Below, in pieces: positions 38,112-46,935 of a stretch of 64,000 bases of DNA. The DNA is from Massilia arenae. Its GTDB lineage: Bacteria > Pseudomonadota > Gammaproteobacteria > Burkholderiales > Burkholderiaceae_D. How positions within the stretch are numbered: the first letter of the stretch is position 1; the number at the start of each line of letters is the position of its first letter. The position numbers and the translations under genes are program-made. Under the pieces are notes generated by a model, which searched no databases, was not told the DNA's origin, and saw only the letters and a program-made list of their open reading frames with translations. Location: positions 1 to 64,000 of the forward strand of contig NZ_VPFD01000002.1 in the NCBI RefSeq assembly GCF_008014745.1, given 5' to 3'.

Positions 38112-38969
38112 TCAATCCTCGTGGAAGGCTTCCAGCAATTCGTCCAGGATCTCGGCGGTTTCTTCGTCCGACAAACCGAGATAGGCGCAGGCCGCGGCGC
38201 CGCCCTTGTTCCACTCGTTCGACTCGGCGTGGCCCTGGTAGCGGCAGATCGCATTCTCGGCCAGCAGCGACAGCGCGACCAGCGAACGCACCGGCGATGC
38301 CGTCGACGCGTCGTCGATCACCGCGTAGTCATGGTGGTGCAGGATGGCCCATGACACGTGGTCGGACAGTCCCCAGTTACGCGCCAGCAGGCAGCCGACG
38401 GCGGCGTGGCTGGTGTCGTGGCGTTCGACTTCGAGCGCGGTGAACGGGCGGACCGCTTCGAGCGAGGCCGCGCCATAGGTGACGTTGTAATCCTTGAAAC
38501 GCTCCATCAGCAGCGGCACGCCGGTATCGCAGAACAGGCCGAAGGTGTGGGCCACGTCCGCTTCGCCCATGCGCAGGCGGCGCGACAGGAACACCATCGC
38601 GTGCGCGCGGCGGGTGGAGATGTCCCAGAAGCTGGCCAGGGCTGCGCTGTTGGCGGGAATCGCCTGGCGTGCCAGCAGGCCGGTCATCAGGGCCGCCACC
38701 TGGTTGATGCCGAGGAACAGGATGGCCTGCTCGATCGACTTGGCCTTGCGCCGGCCGCCATAGATGGCCGAGTTGGCAAGTTTCAGGAGGGCGCCCGACA
38801 TGCCGACGTCGCTCGCCACGATCTTGCCGATGGCGTCCAGCGACGGATCTTCCGCCGCCAGTTCGCGCTGCAGGTCGGCGAGCAGGCTGGGCCGAGGCGG
38901 GATGCGGATCGATTTGATCAGGGCATCGACCTGGTCGATCTGCGGAATGGGCTCGACGACGGTGTTCAT
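38112..38969 (-). CDS. HDOD domain signalling protein
   Basis: 285 residues. Consists of one HDOD domain (IRIPPRPSLLADLQRELAAED, IVASDVGMSGALLKLANSAIYGG, SIEQAILFLGINQVAALMTGLLAR, HDTSHAAVGCLLARNWGL and WAILHHHDY). HDOD proteins are catalytically silent HD relatives involved in signalling, chemotaxis-linked or cyclic-di-GMP pathways. No partner domain is fused. Same direction as the upstream lipoprotein but with its own start region. Confidence 0.9.
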   Translation of the reverse strand: MNTVVEPIPQIDQVDALIKSIRIPPRPSLLADLQRELAAEDPSLDAIGKIVASDVGMSGALLKLANSAIYGGRRKAKSIEQAILFLGINQVAALMTGLLARQAIPANSAALASFWDISTRRAHAMVFLSRRLRMGEADVAHTFGLFCDTGVPLLMERFKDYNVTYGAASLEAVRPFTALEVERHDTSHAAVGCLLARNWGLSDHVSWAILHHHDYAVIDDASTASPVRSLVALSLLAENAICRYQGHAESNEWNKGGAAACAYLGLSDEETAEILDELLEAFHED

Positions 38970-39128
38970 GGAGGTAGAGGCGCGAATGGACTTCGCGGAA
39001 ATGCGGAGGACCCTGCCACTATACCCGAGTCATTTCTTTATTGCAGCAAGGCAATGCCATTATCACTCTGTTCTTGTATCAATTTCACCAAAACGGCGGG
39101 TCGCGCTGTCCCACGCTAGAATCGCCGC

Positions 39129-39701
39129 ATGGCTATTTCTACAATTGCAGGGATCGATTTTTTGGCACCGGCAGAGACGGTTGCGCAGCAGTTGATTGGG
39201 GTCACGGTGCTGATTGACGGCGTCGGCGGCCGCATCGTCGAGACCGAAGCCTATGACCATGAAGACCCGGCCTCGCACGCGTTTTCCGGGCCGACCGATC
39301 GCAATGCGTCGATGTTCGGGCCGCCCGCGCATGCTTATGTCTACAGGTCGTACGGCATCCACTGGTGCCTGAATTTCGTGTGCCAGGAGGTGGGGCATGG
39401 CGCCGGTGTCCTGATCCGGGCGCTGGAGCCGGTGGCGGGACTGGATGTCATGCGCGCGCGGCGCGATGCGGTGGATGAGCGCCTGCTGTGTTCCGGGCCG
39501 GGCAAGCTGTGCCAGGCGCTGGGCGTGACCCGTGCGCACAATGGCATGGCGTTGTCGGGACGACCATTCGAACTGCTGCCGGCCGCGCCGGGATTGACGC
39601 TCGTGGCCGGGCCGCGTATCGGGATTTCGAAGGCGGTCGATGTGCCGTGGCGGTTTGGGCTGGCGGGGTCGAAGTTTGTGAGTCGGCGGTTCAAACCTTA
39701 G
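39129..39701 (+). CDS. mpg: 3-methyladenine DNA glycosylase (AAG/MPG family)
   Basis: 190 residues. Removes alkylated purines from DNA. Family blocks: LIGVTVLIDGVGGRIVETEAYDHEDPASHAFSG with the catalytic Glu in VETEAY, FGPPAHAYVYRSYGIHWCLNFVC, and GPGKLCQALGVTRAHNG. Slightly shorter at the C-terminus than average but complete. Single gene. Confidence 0.93.
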   Translation: MAISTIAGIDFLAPAETVAQQLIGVTVLIDGVGGRIVETEAYDHEDPASHAFSGPTDRNASMFGPPAHAYVYRSYGIHWCLNFVCQEVGHGAGVLIRALEPVAGLDVMRARRDAVDERLLCSGPGKLCQALGVTRAHNGMALSGRPFELLPAAPGLTLVAGPRIGISKAVDVPWRFGLAGSKFVSRRFKP

Positions 39702-39759
39702 GCACCCGCCAAGGCGCCCGGCGAGGGCGGGTGCGACGTGCCTGCGTAACGATGTGCGC

Positions 39760-41475
39760 TCAGGCGCGGCGGCGCGTCGGGGCGGCCGGCAGGGCGCGCA
39801 CCGGACTGCCCCGCATCCCGCTGCCCGATGCGCGCCGTTCGCCCACGCCCTGGAAGCCGGCTTCCGGCGCTTCTTCAACGATCGTCTCCGGTTGCGCTTC
39901 GACGCCGGCCACATCGGCGTCCAGACCCGGCGCGATGCGGAAGATCGCCACCGCCTTCGCCAGGTTGACGGTCTGCTCGTGCAGGCTTTCGGCGGCCGCC
40001 GCGGCTTGCTCGACCAGGGCCGCGTTCTGCTGCGTCATGCCGTCCATCTGGCCGACCGCGCGATTGACCTCCGCGATGCCGTCGGCCTGCTCGGTGCTGG
40101 CGATGCTGATGCGGCCGATGATGTCATTCACCTGGCGCACCGACGACACGATGTCGCCCATGCTGGCGCCGGCCTCGCTGACCGAGGCATTGCCGCGCTC
40201 GATGATGTTCACCGAATCGGCGATCAGGCCCTTGATCTCCTTGGCCGCCGCCGCCGAGCGCTGGGCCAGGGTGCGCACCTCGGAGGCCACCACCGCGAAG
40301 CCGCGTCCCTGTTCGCCGGCGCGCGCCGCTTCCACCGCCGCGTTCAGGGCCAGGATATTGGTCTGGAACGAGATGCCGTCGATGACGCCGATGATCTCGA
40401 CGATCTTGCGCGAGCTGGCCTGGATCGATTCCATCGTCGTCACCGCCTGCTGCACCGCCTGGCCGCCGCGCGCCGCCAGCTGCGCCGCCGTCGCCGACAA
40501 TTCCGAGGCCTGGCGCGCATTGCTGGCATTGTCCTTGACTGCCGTGGTCAGGGTCTCCATGGTGCTGGCGGTCTGCTCGAGCGAGCCGGCCTGCATCTCG
40601 GTGCGGGTCGAGAGGTCGAGGTTGCCGCTGGCGATTTCCTGCGACGCCGTGTCGATCGAGCGCACCGCGTTCATCACGCTGTGCAGGGCGGCGTTCAGGC
40701 GCGCGATGGTGTGGTCGAGCGCGCGCGCGGTGTCGTCGATCTCGTCGCGGCCTTTCGCCTGTAGCGGCGGCGCGTCGAGCCGACCCTCGGCCAGTTCGCC
40801 GACCGTGTGCGCGATCGAGTTGATCCCGGCCAGCATCGAGCGCCGCACCAGCATCGTCACCGCCAGCGACAGCCCGATCGACAGCAGCACCAGGCCGGCC
40901 ATGCTCAGGCCCAGGCTGCGAAACTCGGCCTTGGCGGCGGCATGGGCATCCTCGCTCATCTTTTTTTCCAACTGGGCCAGGCGCGTCAATTCGGCGTCAA
41001 GGGCGACGAACTGCTGCTCGGCCTTCTGCATCGAGTTGGTGGCGATCGACTGGTCGACCGACGCCATCTCGATGGTCTCTCCAACCGCCTTGCGGTAGCT
41101 TGCCAGCGCCGCCTGCGAGGCCTCGATCGGCGCGCGCTCTTCCTGCTCGGCGTTTTGCGCGAACTTGCCCAGCTTGTCGCCGATGGCGGCGTGCCTGCGC
41201 CCGATGTCGGCCGTCAGCGCAGTCAGTCGGTTCTGGGCGAAGCTGCCGTTGACCCAGGCCAGCAGCTGGTAGGCGTTGGCATGCGCGAAGCGCGCCTCGC
41301 CGGCGACGTCGGCCACCGCCTGCAGGCGCGCGGCGCGCACCTGTACCATGTGTTCGAGCGAGGCATTCTGGCGCACCATGCCGTAGTAGGCGGCCGCCGA
41401 AAGCATGGTCAGCAGGACGAGCACGAGTCCCGGGGCCAGCAGCAGTTTCTGGCCGATCCGCAGTTTGTTCAGCAT
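39760..41475 (-). CDS. methyl-accepting chemotaxis protein
   Basis: 571 residues. Two membrane helices ([22 protein letters not shown] and [23 protein letters not shown]) enclose a helical periplasmic sensor of about 150 residues resembling a four-helix bundle. HAMP and the methylation helices ([10 protein letters not shown] motif) follow, then the signalling tip [20 protein letters not shown] and [24 protein letters not shown]. The C-terminal tail is Pro/Ala/Arg-rich without a clear CheR-binding pentapeptide. Ligand unknown; a Cache-domain protein gene lies immediately upstream. Confidence 0.93.
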   Translation of the reverse strand: MLNKLRIGQKLLLAPGLVLVLLTMLSAAAYYGMVRQNASLEHMVQVRAARLQAVADVAGEARFAHANAYQLLAWVNGSFAQNRLTALTADIGRRHAAIGDKLGKFAQNAEQEERAPIEASQAALASYRKAVGETIEMASVDQSIATNSMQKAEQQFVALDAELTRLAQLEKKMSEDAHAAAKAEFRSLGLSMAGLVLLSIGLSLAVTMLVRRSMLAGINSIAHTVGELAEGRLDAPPLQAKGRDEIDDTARALDHTIARLNAALHSVMNAVRSIDTASQEIASGNLDLSTRTEMQAGSLEQTASTMETLTTAVKDNASNARQASELSATAAQLAARGGQAVQQAVTTMESIQASSRKIVEIIGVIDGISFQTNILALNAAVEAARAGEQGRGFAVVASEVRTLAQRSAAAAKEIKGLIADSVNIIERGNASVSEAGASMGDIVSSVRQVNDIIGRISIASTEQADGIAEVNRAVGQMDGMTQQNAALVEQAAAAAESLHEQTVNLAKAVAIFRIAPGLDADVAGVEAQPETIVEEAPEAGFQGVGERRASGSGMRGSPVRALPAAPTRRRA

Positions 41476-41533
41476 GGATTACTCCGTGAGAGGTGGCCAT
41501 CGCTGGACAGGAGGCGCAGCGAGAATAGCCGTC

Positions 41534-41553
41534 GTCCCCGCGAAGGCGGGGAC
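41534..41553. repeat. palindromic intergenic repeat (REP-like)
   Basis: GTCCCCGC-GAAG-GCGGGGAC is a perfect 8-bp hairpin followed by CCCAAGTTTG. This kind of palindrome is dispersed between genes in many proteobacteria. Only one copy is in the window. It may also end transcription of the Cache protein gene. Confidence 0.65.
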
Positions 41554-41590
41554 CCAAGTTTGCCGGCACCGTGAGAGCGCCAGCCGAAAC

Positions 41591-42049
41591 TCACTTCTTA
41601 TAGATGCCCGCCTCCAGCACCACGTCGTCGACCAGCAAGATATAGGTCGTCTTCGGCTCGATCTTGCCGGTGGTCGGATTCTTGTACTGGTAATCGACCC
41701 AGCCCTTGCCCTTGGCCGCGGCCAGCTCGATGATCTCGCGCCGGTATTTCTTGCCGTTCGCGTCGGGCACGTCGGTCAGGTCCTTGCCGACGATCGACGG
41801 GTTGTACGGGTGCGCCAGCACGATGCCGGTCTTGACGTCGCGCAGGTCGACATACAGCGAGCCCTGGACGAAGCTCGGATCCTTGGCATTGATCAGCCTC
41901 ATCATCTCGGCCTTGCCCTTGGCCTTGATCACGGCGGCGCCGCGCTCGGCCATTGCGATGGCGTCCTTCTCGTTCGGTTCGTTGGCCTGGGCGGCGCTTG
42001 CGGCCAGGCCCAGGCACAGGGCGGCAGCGGTAAAGAGCAGTTTCATGGC
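41591..42049 (-). CDS. periplasmic single-Cache domain protein
   Basis: 152 residues. Signal peptide MKLLFTAAALCLGLAASAAQ with cleavage before NEP. The rest is a small Cache (sCache_2-type) sensor fold: an N-terminal helix (DAIAMAERGAAVIKAKGKAEMMRLIN), then SFVQGSLYVDLRDVKTGIVLAHPYNPSIVGKDLTD, GKGWVDYQYKNPTTGKIEPKTTY and GIYKK. ATG 42049 follows AAGGAACTGCC. It probably binds a small ligand in the periplasm; being next to a chemoreceptor gene, it may present that ligand to the receptor. Confidence 0.85.
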   Translation of the reverse strand, partial: AMKLLFTAAALCLGLAASAAQANEPNEKDAIAMAERGAAVIKAKGKAEMMRLINAKDPSFVQGSLYVDLRDVKTGIVLAHPYNPSIVGKDLTDVPDANGKKYRREIIELAAAKGKGWVDYQYKNPTTGKIEPKTTYILLVDDVVLEAGIYKK

Positions 42050-42306
42050 AGTTCCTTTCAAGTGTTTTCTCGGGCTCATATTGCTTAAGTGCATTGGCAA
42101 ATGTACCGGGGCGGAAAGGAGACGGATTGCGGCTGCGCAATATCGAGACATGGTAGGGCCGGAACGTTGCGTGCCGGTCTCAGGAGATGCCGAGGACGTC
42201 GGGCGCCGCTGTGGGTTGTTGTGAACCCATTGTCGCTTAATCGAACGCGGCAGTAGCCCGGCATGGCTGGCTGGGCTAAAATCCTCTTTTTTCAGAACTT
42301 GCAGTA

Positions 42307-44301
42307 ATGAAACTGGAACAAGCCGCCATCTTCGAGGACAGAGTCGAACAGCCCCGTCCAGCCCCCGCCCATCTTCCTTATCGACCCGATATCGATGGCC
42401 TGCGTGCGGTCGCCGTGCTGGCGGTGGTGCTGTTCCACGCTTTTCCGACCTGGCTGCGCGGCGGCTTCATCGGGGTCGACGTCTTCTTCGTGATCTCCGG
42501 CTTCCTGATCTCCAGCATCCTGTTGCGCGAACTGCGCCAGGACGCGTTCAGTTTCGCCGGCTTTTACGCGCGGCGCGTGCGCCGCATCTTTCCGGCCCTG
42601 GTCGTGGTGCTGGCGGCCTGCCTGGCCTTTGGCTGGCTGGCCCTGTTCCCGGACGAATATGCGCAACTGGGCAAGCACGTGGTCGGCGGCGCCGGGTTTG
42701 CCGCCAACTTCTTCTACTGGGCCCAGATCGGCTACTTCGATACTGCGGCCGAGACCAAGCCGTTGCTGCACCTGTGGTCGCTCGGGATCGAGGAGCAGTT
42801 CTATATCCTGTGGCCGGTGGTGTTGCTGCTGGCCTGGAAGCGGCGTATGAACCTGCTGCTGGTCGCCGTGGCGCTGGGCGTGGTGTCATTTCTCGTCAAC
42901 GTCGTCGGCGTCATTCACCATCCCAGCGCCACCTTCTATTCGCCGGCCAGCCGCGCCTGGGAAATGCTGCTGGGGGCAGGCCTGGCCTGCGTGCACGCGC
43001 GGGCGGCCGCTGGATTGCCCTTGCTCCCCGCGCGTTTCGCGGCGCGGCAGCTGCCGCGGCTGTCGTCTGACCAGCTGGCCTGGACCGGCGTGGTCCTGCT
43101 GGGCGCCGGCCTGGCGTCGATCACGCGCGACGATCGCTTCCCCGGATGGCCGGCGCTGCTGCCGGCCGTCGGCGCGCTGCTCATCATCGCCGCCGGCCCC
43201 ACGGCGTGGTTCAATCGCACGGTGCTGTCGAACCGCCTGATGGTGTGGGTCGGGCTGATCAGTTATCCGCTCTACCTGTGGCATTGGCCGCTGCTGGCCT
43301 TCGCCCAGATCATCGAGTCGGGGACGCCGGCACCGGCGATCCGGGCCGGCGTGGTGGCGCTGGCGTTCATGCTGGCCTGGCTGACCTGGCGCGTCGTGGA
43401 GCTCCCGCTGCGCGCAGCCAGGGAAAAGACCGTGATCGCCGTCCTGTGCGGGCTGATGCTCGCCTGCGCCGCCACCGGCGGCTACCTGTGGTTCAGGCAA
43501 GGCCTGCCCGAGCGCGAGGTGGTCCAGGACAACCTGGCCAACCAACAGGCCCTGGTGGTGTTCGAGGACAAGGCCAAGGCGGCGGCATGCAAGGCGCGCT
43601 ATGGTTTCGAGTCGATGTATGACTATTGCATCATGTCCGACCCCGCCAGGGACCCGACCGTGGTGCTGCTGGGCGACAGCCATGCCTATCACCTGGTGTA
43701 CGGCCTGATGAAGTACTACGACGGACTCGGCGACAACCTCCTGAAGCTGGGCACCCGCTATCCCTACTGGGGCATCGAGCCGGGTGACGATCCGTACCAG
43801 CAGGCGACCCAGCCGCTGCTCGAGAAAGCACTCGCGATGGACTCGGTGAAAACCGTGCTGATCTCGACCCATGCGCGCTTCAGCGCCGCCCCTGGCGGCA
43901 AGGTCGTCATCGAGGCCGCGCGCGAAACCTTCCGCCGCTTCCTGGGCGCGGGCAAGCACGTGATCTTCATCAGCGATGTCCCGACCATCGGTTTCGATCC
44001 GCGCGCGTGCATCAAGCGCGCCGGGGTGGCTTCCTCGGCCACGCGCTTTCCGTGCTCCATTACGCGCGAAGAATGGGACACGCAGATCGCGCAGCACAAG
44101 GAAGTGCTAGCCGGCCTGGCCCGCGAGTTTCCGCAGGTCGAATGGTTCGATGCGTCCGAGGCACTGTGCGACGAACGTGAGTGCCATGCGATGATCGACG
44201 GGCGTCTGATGTACCGCGATAACAATCACTTGAGCCTCGACGGCGACTACCTCGTCAGCCGGCATTTCGCCAAGCGCCCGCCATTCAGTCCAGCGCCATA
44301 G
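42307..44301 (+). CDS. acyltransferase 3 / SGNH-domain membrane protein (OafA/YrhL type)
   Basis: 664 residues. About ten membrane helices form the acyltransferase-3 domain, with YRPDIDGLRAVAVLAVVLFH (catalytic His region), GGFIGVDVFFVISGFLIS, FYARRVRRIFPAL and LLHLWSLGIEEQFYILWP. The C-terminal periplasmic part is an SGNH esterase-like domain (VVLLGDSHAYHLVYGL, and NNHLSLDGDYLV with the late Asp/His). Such proteins O-acetylate lipopolysaccharide, capsule or peptidoglycan. A strong G+C hairpin at about 44309-44335 follows the stop. Target unknown. Confidence 0.92.
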   Translation: MKLEQAAIFEDRVEQPRPAPAHLPYRPDIDGLRAVAVLAVVLFHAFPTWLRGGFIGVDVFFVISGFLISSILLRELRQDAFSFAGFYARRVRRIFPALVVVLAACLAFGWLALFPDEYAQLGKHVVGGAGFAANFFYWAQIGYFDTAAETKPLLHLWSLGIEEQFYILWPVVLLLAWKRRMNLLLVAVALGVVSFLVNVVGVIHHPSATFYSPASRAWEMLLGAGLACVHARAAAGLPLLPARFAARQLPRLSSDQLAWTGVVLLGAGLASITRDDRFPGWPALLPAVGALLIIAAGPTAWFNRTVLSNRLMVWVGLISYPLYLWHWPLLAFAQIIESGTPAPAIRAGVVALAFMLAWLTWRVVELPLRAAREKTVIAVLCGLMLACAATGGYLWFRQGLPEREVVQDNLANQQALVVFEDKAKAAACKARYGFESMYDYCIMSDPARDPTVVLLGDSHAYHLVYGLMKYYDGLGDNLLKLGTRYPYWGIEPGDDPYQQATQPLLEKALAMDSVKTVLISTHARFSAAPGGKVVIEAARETFRRFLGAGKHVIFISDVPTIGFDPRACIKRAGVASSATRFPCSITREEWDTQIAQHKEVLAGLAREFPQVEWFDASEALCDERECHAMIDGRLMYRDNNHLSLDGDYLVSRHFAKRPPFSPAP

Positions 44302-44502
44302 AGCGTGGCCGCCTCCTGCCGCGGCAGGGGGCGGCGCTGCCCGGCGTTTTCCGGGACTTGTGCCTTCCTTGTTTTAACTCGGGCGTCCGGCTTGGTTATG
44401 TTGATTCACGGCAATTGAGCAGTAGCTCAGTTACCTAAGATGGGTACTTCCCGGCAATTTTTCTTCCCCGCCGGCTTCATCTTTCGTCTCCGGAGAATCG
44501 AC

Positions 44503-44916
44503 GTGATCACGACTGCATCGACGCCCTCGAAGTTCAAGCCGTATACGCGCCAGTCCATCGTTACTGCGCGCCAATGGGAATGGCTCACGCCCGAGCTGCA
44601 GGAAGCTGTACAGGTGGTGTCCCACGTGCTGCCGTTCCGTACCAATGCCTATGTCATGGATGAGCTGATCGACTGGAAGCGCGTGCCGGACGATCCGATC
44701 TATCGCCTGACCTTCCCGCACCGCGACATGCTGCCGGCCCAGGAATACGAGCAGCTGCGCGAGCTGGTGCTGTACAAGAAGGACGATGCCGCGATCGCGC
44801 GCCTGGTGCACGACATCCGCATGCGCATGAATCCGCACCCGGCCGGCCAGATGACGCACAACGTGCCGCGCGTGAACGACGCGCCGCTCAAGGGCCTGCA
44901 GCACAAGTACAAGTGA
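44503..44916 (+). pseudogene. 5' part of a KamA-family radical SAM gene, cut by the integrated element
   Basis: 137 residues from GTG 44503 behind GGAG. The sequence (YTRQSIVTARQWEWLTPELQ, VLPFRTNAYVMDELIDWKRVPDDPIYRLTFP, NPHPAGQMTHNVP and GLQHKYK) is the N-terminal region of COG1509-type radical SAM proteins related to lysine 2,3-aminomutase. The frame runs into the left end of the element and stops at a TGA supplied by the element (44914). The remaining part, with the iron-sulfur cluster motif, is at 51785-52768. By itself this fragment cannot bind a cluster. Confidence 0.88.
44907..44913 (+). other. left attachment site core (attL)
   Basis: GTACAAG, codons for Tyr-Lys in the host gene. 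The surrounding 15 bases, CAGCACAAGTACAAG, match the right site CAGTACAGGTACAAG at 13 positions. After the core the host frame ends and element sequence begins. Confidence 0.8.
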
Positions 44917-44917
44917 C

Positions 44918-44931
44918 GTTGTAAAACGCCC
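44918..44931 (+). repeat. left terminal inverted repeat
   Basis: GTTGTAAAACGCCC, inverted copy of GGGCGTTTTACAGC at 51757-51770 with one mismatch. Likely forms part of the recombinase binding half-sites. Confidence 0.75.
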
Positions 44932-44977
44932 CTTCTTTAAAAGATTCACTCAACCTTGATCTAGCTCAAGCAAAGGC

Positions 44978-45208
44978 ATGAAACACGGTGTGAGACTCGG
45001 CCTCATGCCCATGTACCGATCCCCCTTATCAGTCCCCCCGGCTGCTATCCTGGCAGCGGCCCTGGCCCTCTGTGAGATTCATGGTCCGTACTACGCCCGA
45101 TGCTTCCTTGAAGAGTGCGGCGTAGACAGCAGCGTGATTACGGAACTGCTGGATATAGGCGATAGTCCGGCCTCCTGGCCCATTCCTGGCCTCCACAGAG
45201 CTACCTGA
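44978..45208 (+). CDS. small hypothetical protein at the left end of the element
   Basis: Up to 76 residues; M12 at 45011 (MYRSPLSVPP) is another possible start. The segment PPAAILAAALALCEIHGPYYARCFLEECGVDSSVITELLDI looks like real protein, a helical domain reminiscent of small proteins carried by plasmids and integrated elements, but I cannot name a family. The upstream AAAGG is a weak ribosome binding site. Confidence 0.5.
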   Translation: MKHGVRLGLMPMYRSPLSVPPAAILAAALALCEIHGPYYARCFLEECGVDSSVITELLDIGDSPASWPIPGLHRAT

Positions 45209-45451
45209 AATCCGGCCTCCTGGTAACACCCTCCTACGCTTAGCAAATTGTCCCGCTCCTTCTTCTTTTCGCGTACGGAAATTCACGCTGAACCGCCACC
45301 AAACGGCAACCCTTGCCACTGGGAAATGACCCCTGTATTTACGGTAACAGCGAAACAACATTTCCTCACAGAAACCCCACGTTTCCCTACTTTGGCCGAT
45401 TCGATTATTTTGTAACAGAGGGTTGACTCTGAGTCGAAAGTGTGATTTTGC

Positions 45452-45480
45452 TTGACAAGCGGAGGCATGTAGTGTACAAT
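45452..45480 (+). promoter_or_regulatory. consensus-like sigma-70 promoter in the element
   Basis: TTGACA (45452-45457), 17-base spacer, TACAAT (45475-45480). It reads into the run of small genes at 45584-46785 and is probably their main promoter. The 375 bases between 45209 and 45583 contain this promoter and an untranslated leader; no other gene is convincing there. Confidence 0.75.
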
Positions 45481-45583
45481 GGAAACTAATAGAGTCATGT
45501 GTAGTTCCCCGGCGTCTATTCCATCTGTTTCAAATCAAACTTTGAACAAACTAATATCCGATTTCACCTTGGAGGATTCCCCT

Positions 45584-45808
45584 ATGGTATTCAGCAACGC
45601 AGCATATCCGGCTTATGGTGGCCGGCTTAGAACTCCCGAGTTCTACGAACAAACCAACCGAATCGTCAATACTTTGCGTGGTCGTGTAACGCTCGCAACC
45701 ATCGCTCGACATTTGACAAATCAGAAATTCACCACACCCGCAGGTAAGACCTGGACGAAAGATCGTCTTTCCGCTTATCTCAAATCTAACGCTTATAAAG
45801 GAAACTAA
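45584..45808 (+). CDS. small protein resembling the DNA-binding part of serine recombinases
   Basis: 74 residues from ATG 45584 behind GGAGG; the frame extends to 45479, but that part overlaps the promoter. TLATIARHLTNQKFTTPAGK and TWTKDRLSAYLKS match the helix-turn-helix pattern found in large serine recombinases (IAxxLNxxGxxTxxGKxW). It has no catalytic domain. Possible roles are a recombination directionality factor or a repressor of the element; this is inference. Confidence 0.6.
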   Translation: MVFSNAAYPAYGGRLRTPEFYEQTNRIVNTLRGRVTLATIARHLTNQKFTTPAGKTWTKDRLSAYLKSNAYKGN

Positions 45809-45812
45809 GATC

Positions 45813-46268
45813 ATGGCAACAAAGTCAGTCCCAGTAACAGAAACGCCCGTAGCAACTTCCCTGGTCGATATCGCTAAGCAGCCTGACAGCATCACCTTGT
45901 TCGGATTCTCCCACGATGTCCTCAACGAGATGACCATTCACGCCCGTAACGGCTACCGTCCCTTCGTCGGCGTCAACGTTGAATTCTTCCCACACAACGG
46001 CATGATGTCGATTCTCTTGCAACGTGGCGATCCTATGCCGTTGGCCGTCCAACGAGCAGCGGAAACCATCGCCAACGAACAGCGCAAGGAAGCCATCGAG
46101 TTCGAGCGTCGCGTACAGGAAGAGGCAGCACGCCGCGTGACAGCCAATGCCCAAGCCGAGCTGGACGCACGCATTGCCGCCGCTGAAGCCGTAGCAGAGG
46201 CCCAGGTAGCACGCATCCGTGAAGAAGTCGCAGCAGCACGCCAACGCATCGAAGCAGCAGCCCTGTAA
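45813..46268 (+). CDS. hypothetical protein with C-terminal coiled coil
   Basis: 151 residues. ATG follows AAAGGAAACTAAGATC. The N-terminal half is globular (SITLFGFSHDVLNEMTIHAR and GYRPFVGVNVEFFPHNG), the C-terminal half is a long Ala/Glu/Arg-rich helix (from about residue 85 to the end) likely to form a coiled coil. It begins four bases after the previous gene, so it is in the same operon. No known family; a role in replication or partition is possible. Confidence 0.65.
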   Translation: MATKSVPVTETPVATSLVDIAKQPDSITLFGFSHDVLNEMTIHARNGYRPFVGVNVEFFPHNGMMSILLQRGDPMPLAVQRAAETIANEQRKEAIEFERRVQEEAARRVTANAQAELDARIAAAEAVAEAQVARIREEVAAARQRIEAAAL

Positions 46269-46414
46269 TTCCCTGGCCTCCCGGCTTGGGAGCGCATCGC
46301 ACGCCGACTCCGGCACCGCAGTAAAACAATCGAATCCCGCAGGCCCGTGTACCGGCTCCCCACAGGTAGCTATAGGCACGTCCTGCGCGTTCGCAAACAT
46401 GAAAGAAACGACAA

Positions 46415-46567
46415 ATGAAACAGACAGAATTGACCGTCCCGCTGTCCGCCGAAGGGTGGAACCGGATTCAAGAAATCATGGAATGCATCCCAGGCTTGCC
46501 CCTGGCCCAGCTCATCGAGAAAGCCCTGGTCCTGGCGTGGGCAGCAGACGATACGGAGCTTGCATGA
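46415..46567 (+). CDS. 50-residue probable DNA-binding protein (RHH-like)
   Basis: Begins MKQTELTVPLSAEGWNRIQE and ends WAADDTELA. A short strand (ELTVPLS) followed by two helices with LPLAQLIEKALVLAW fits a ribbon-helix-helix fold. Its stop overlaps the start of the next gene (ATGA), and the next protein has the same layout, so they may be paralogues or a heterodimer controlling copy number. Confidence 0.55.
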   Translation: MKQTELTVPLSAEGWNRIQEIMECIPGLPLAQLIEKALVLAWAADDTELA

Positions 46568-46785
46568 TTACCAACCGCACCAGCCGCCCTCTAGGCCGTG
46601 TCCCAGGCACCAGCCGCCGCCTCGTCATCGCAGGCGATGGAGTCGAACTAGAACGCTCCCAGGTCTATATGCCTGCCGAAACGTGGGAATCACTTTACCA
46701 GCTCGCCAAAGCCCAGCAAACCAGCGGATCGAAAGTCATCGCCCAACTGATCGAGAATGCCGTAAAGGCGTGTCAAGTTAATTGA
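46564..46785 (+). CDS. 73-residue probable RHH DNA-binding protein
   Basis: Begins MITNRTSRPLGRVPGTSRRL, with an Arg-rich arm, then SQVYMPAETWESLYQLAKAQ and GSKVIAQLIENAVKA, which fits strand-helix-helix of the CopG/Arc type. Coupled to the upstream 50-residue gene by a four-base overlap. Located just before the replication gene, the usual place for a copy-number repressor. Function is inferred from position and fold pattern only. Confidence 0.6.
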   Translation: MITNRTSRPLGRVPGTSRRLVIAGDGVELERSQVYMPAETWESLYQLAKAQQTSGSKVIAQLIENAVKACQVN

Positions 46786-46935
46786 ACATCCTGGACGTTT
46801 TACACTCAAGCCGCTTCATAGTGTAATCCGTTCGCCCCTCATAGGGAAAAGATGACCGTTACAATAGTATAGGTTCTTTAAGGAGACTATAGTTATTGAT
46901 TAACTAACTAATAAATATAAACAAGGAATGAAACA

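Noticed and set aside
44503..44916. Lysine 2,3-aminomutase (kamA) as a firm name for the split gene
   Set aside because: The family is related, but the sequence belongs to a COG1509 branch of unknown substrate, so no gene symbol was given.
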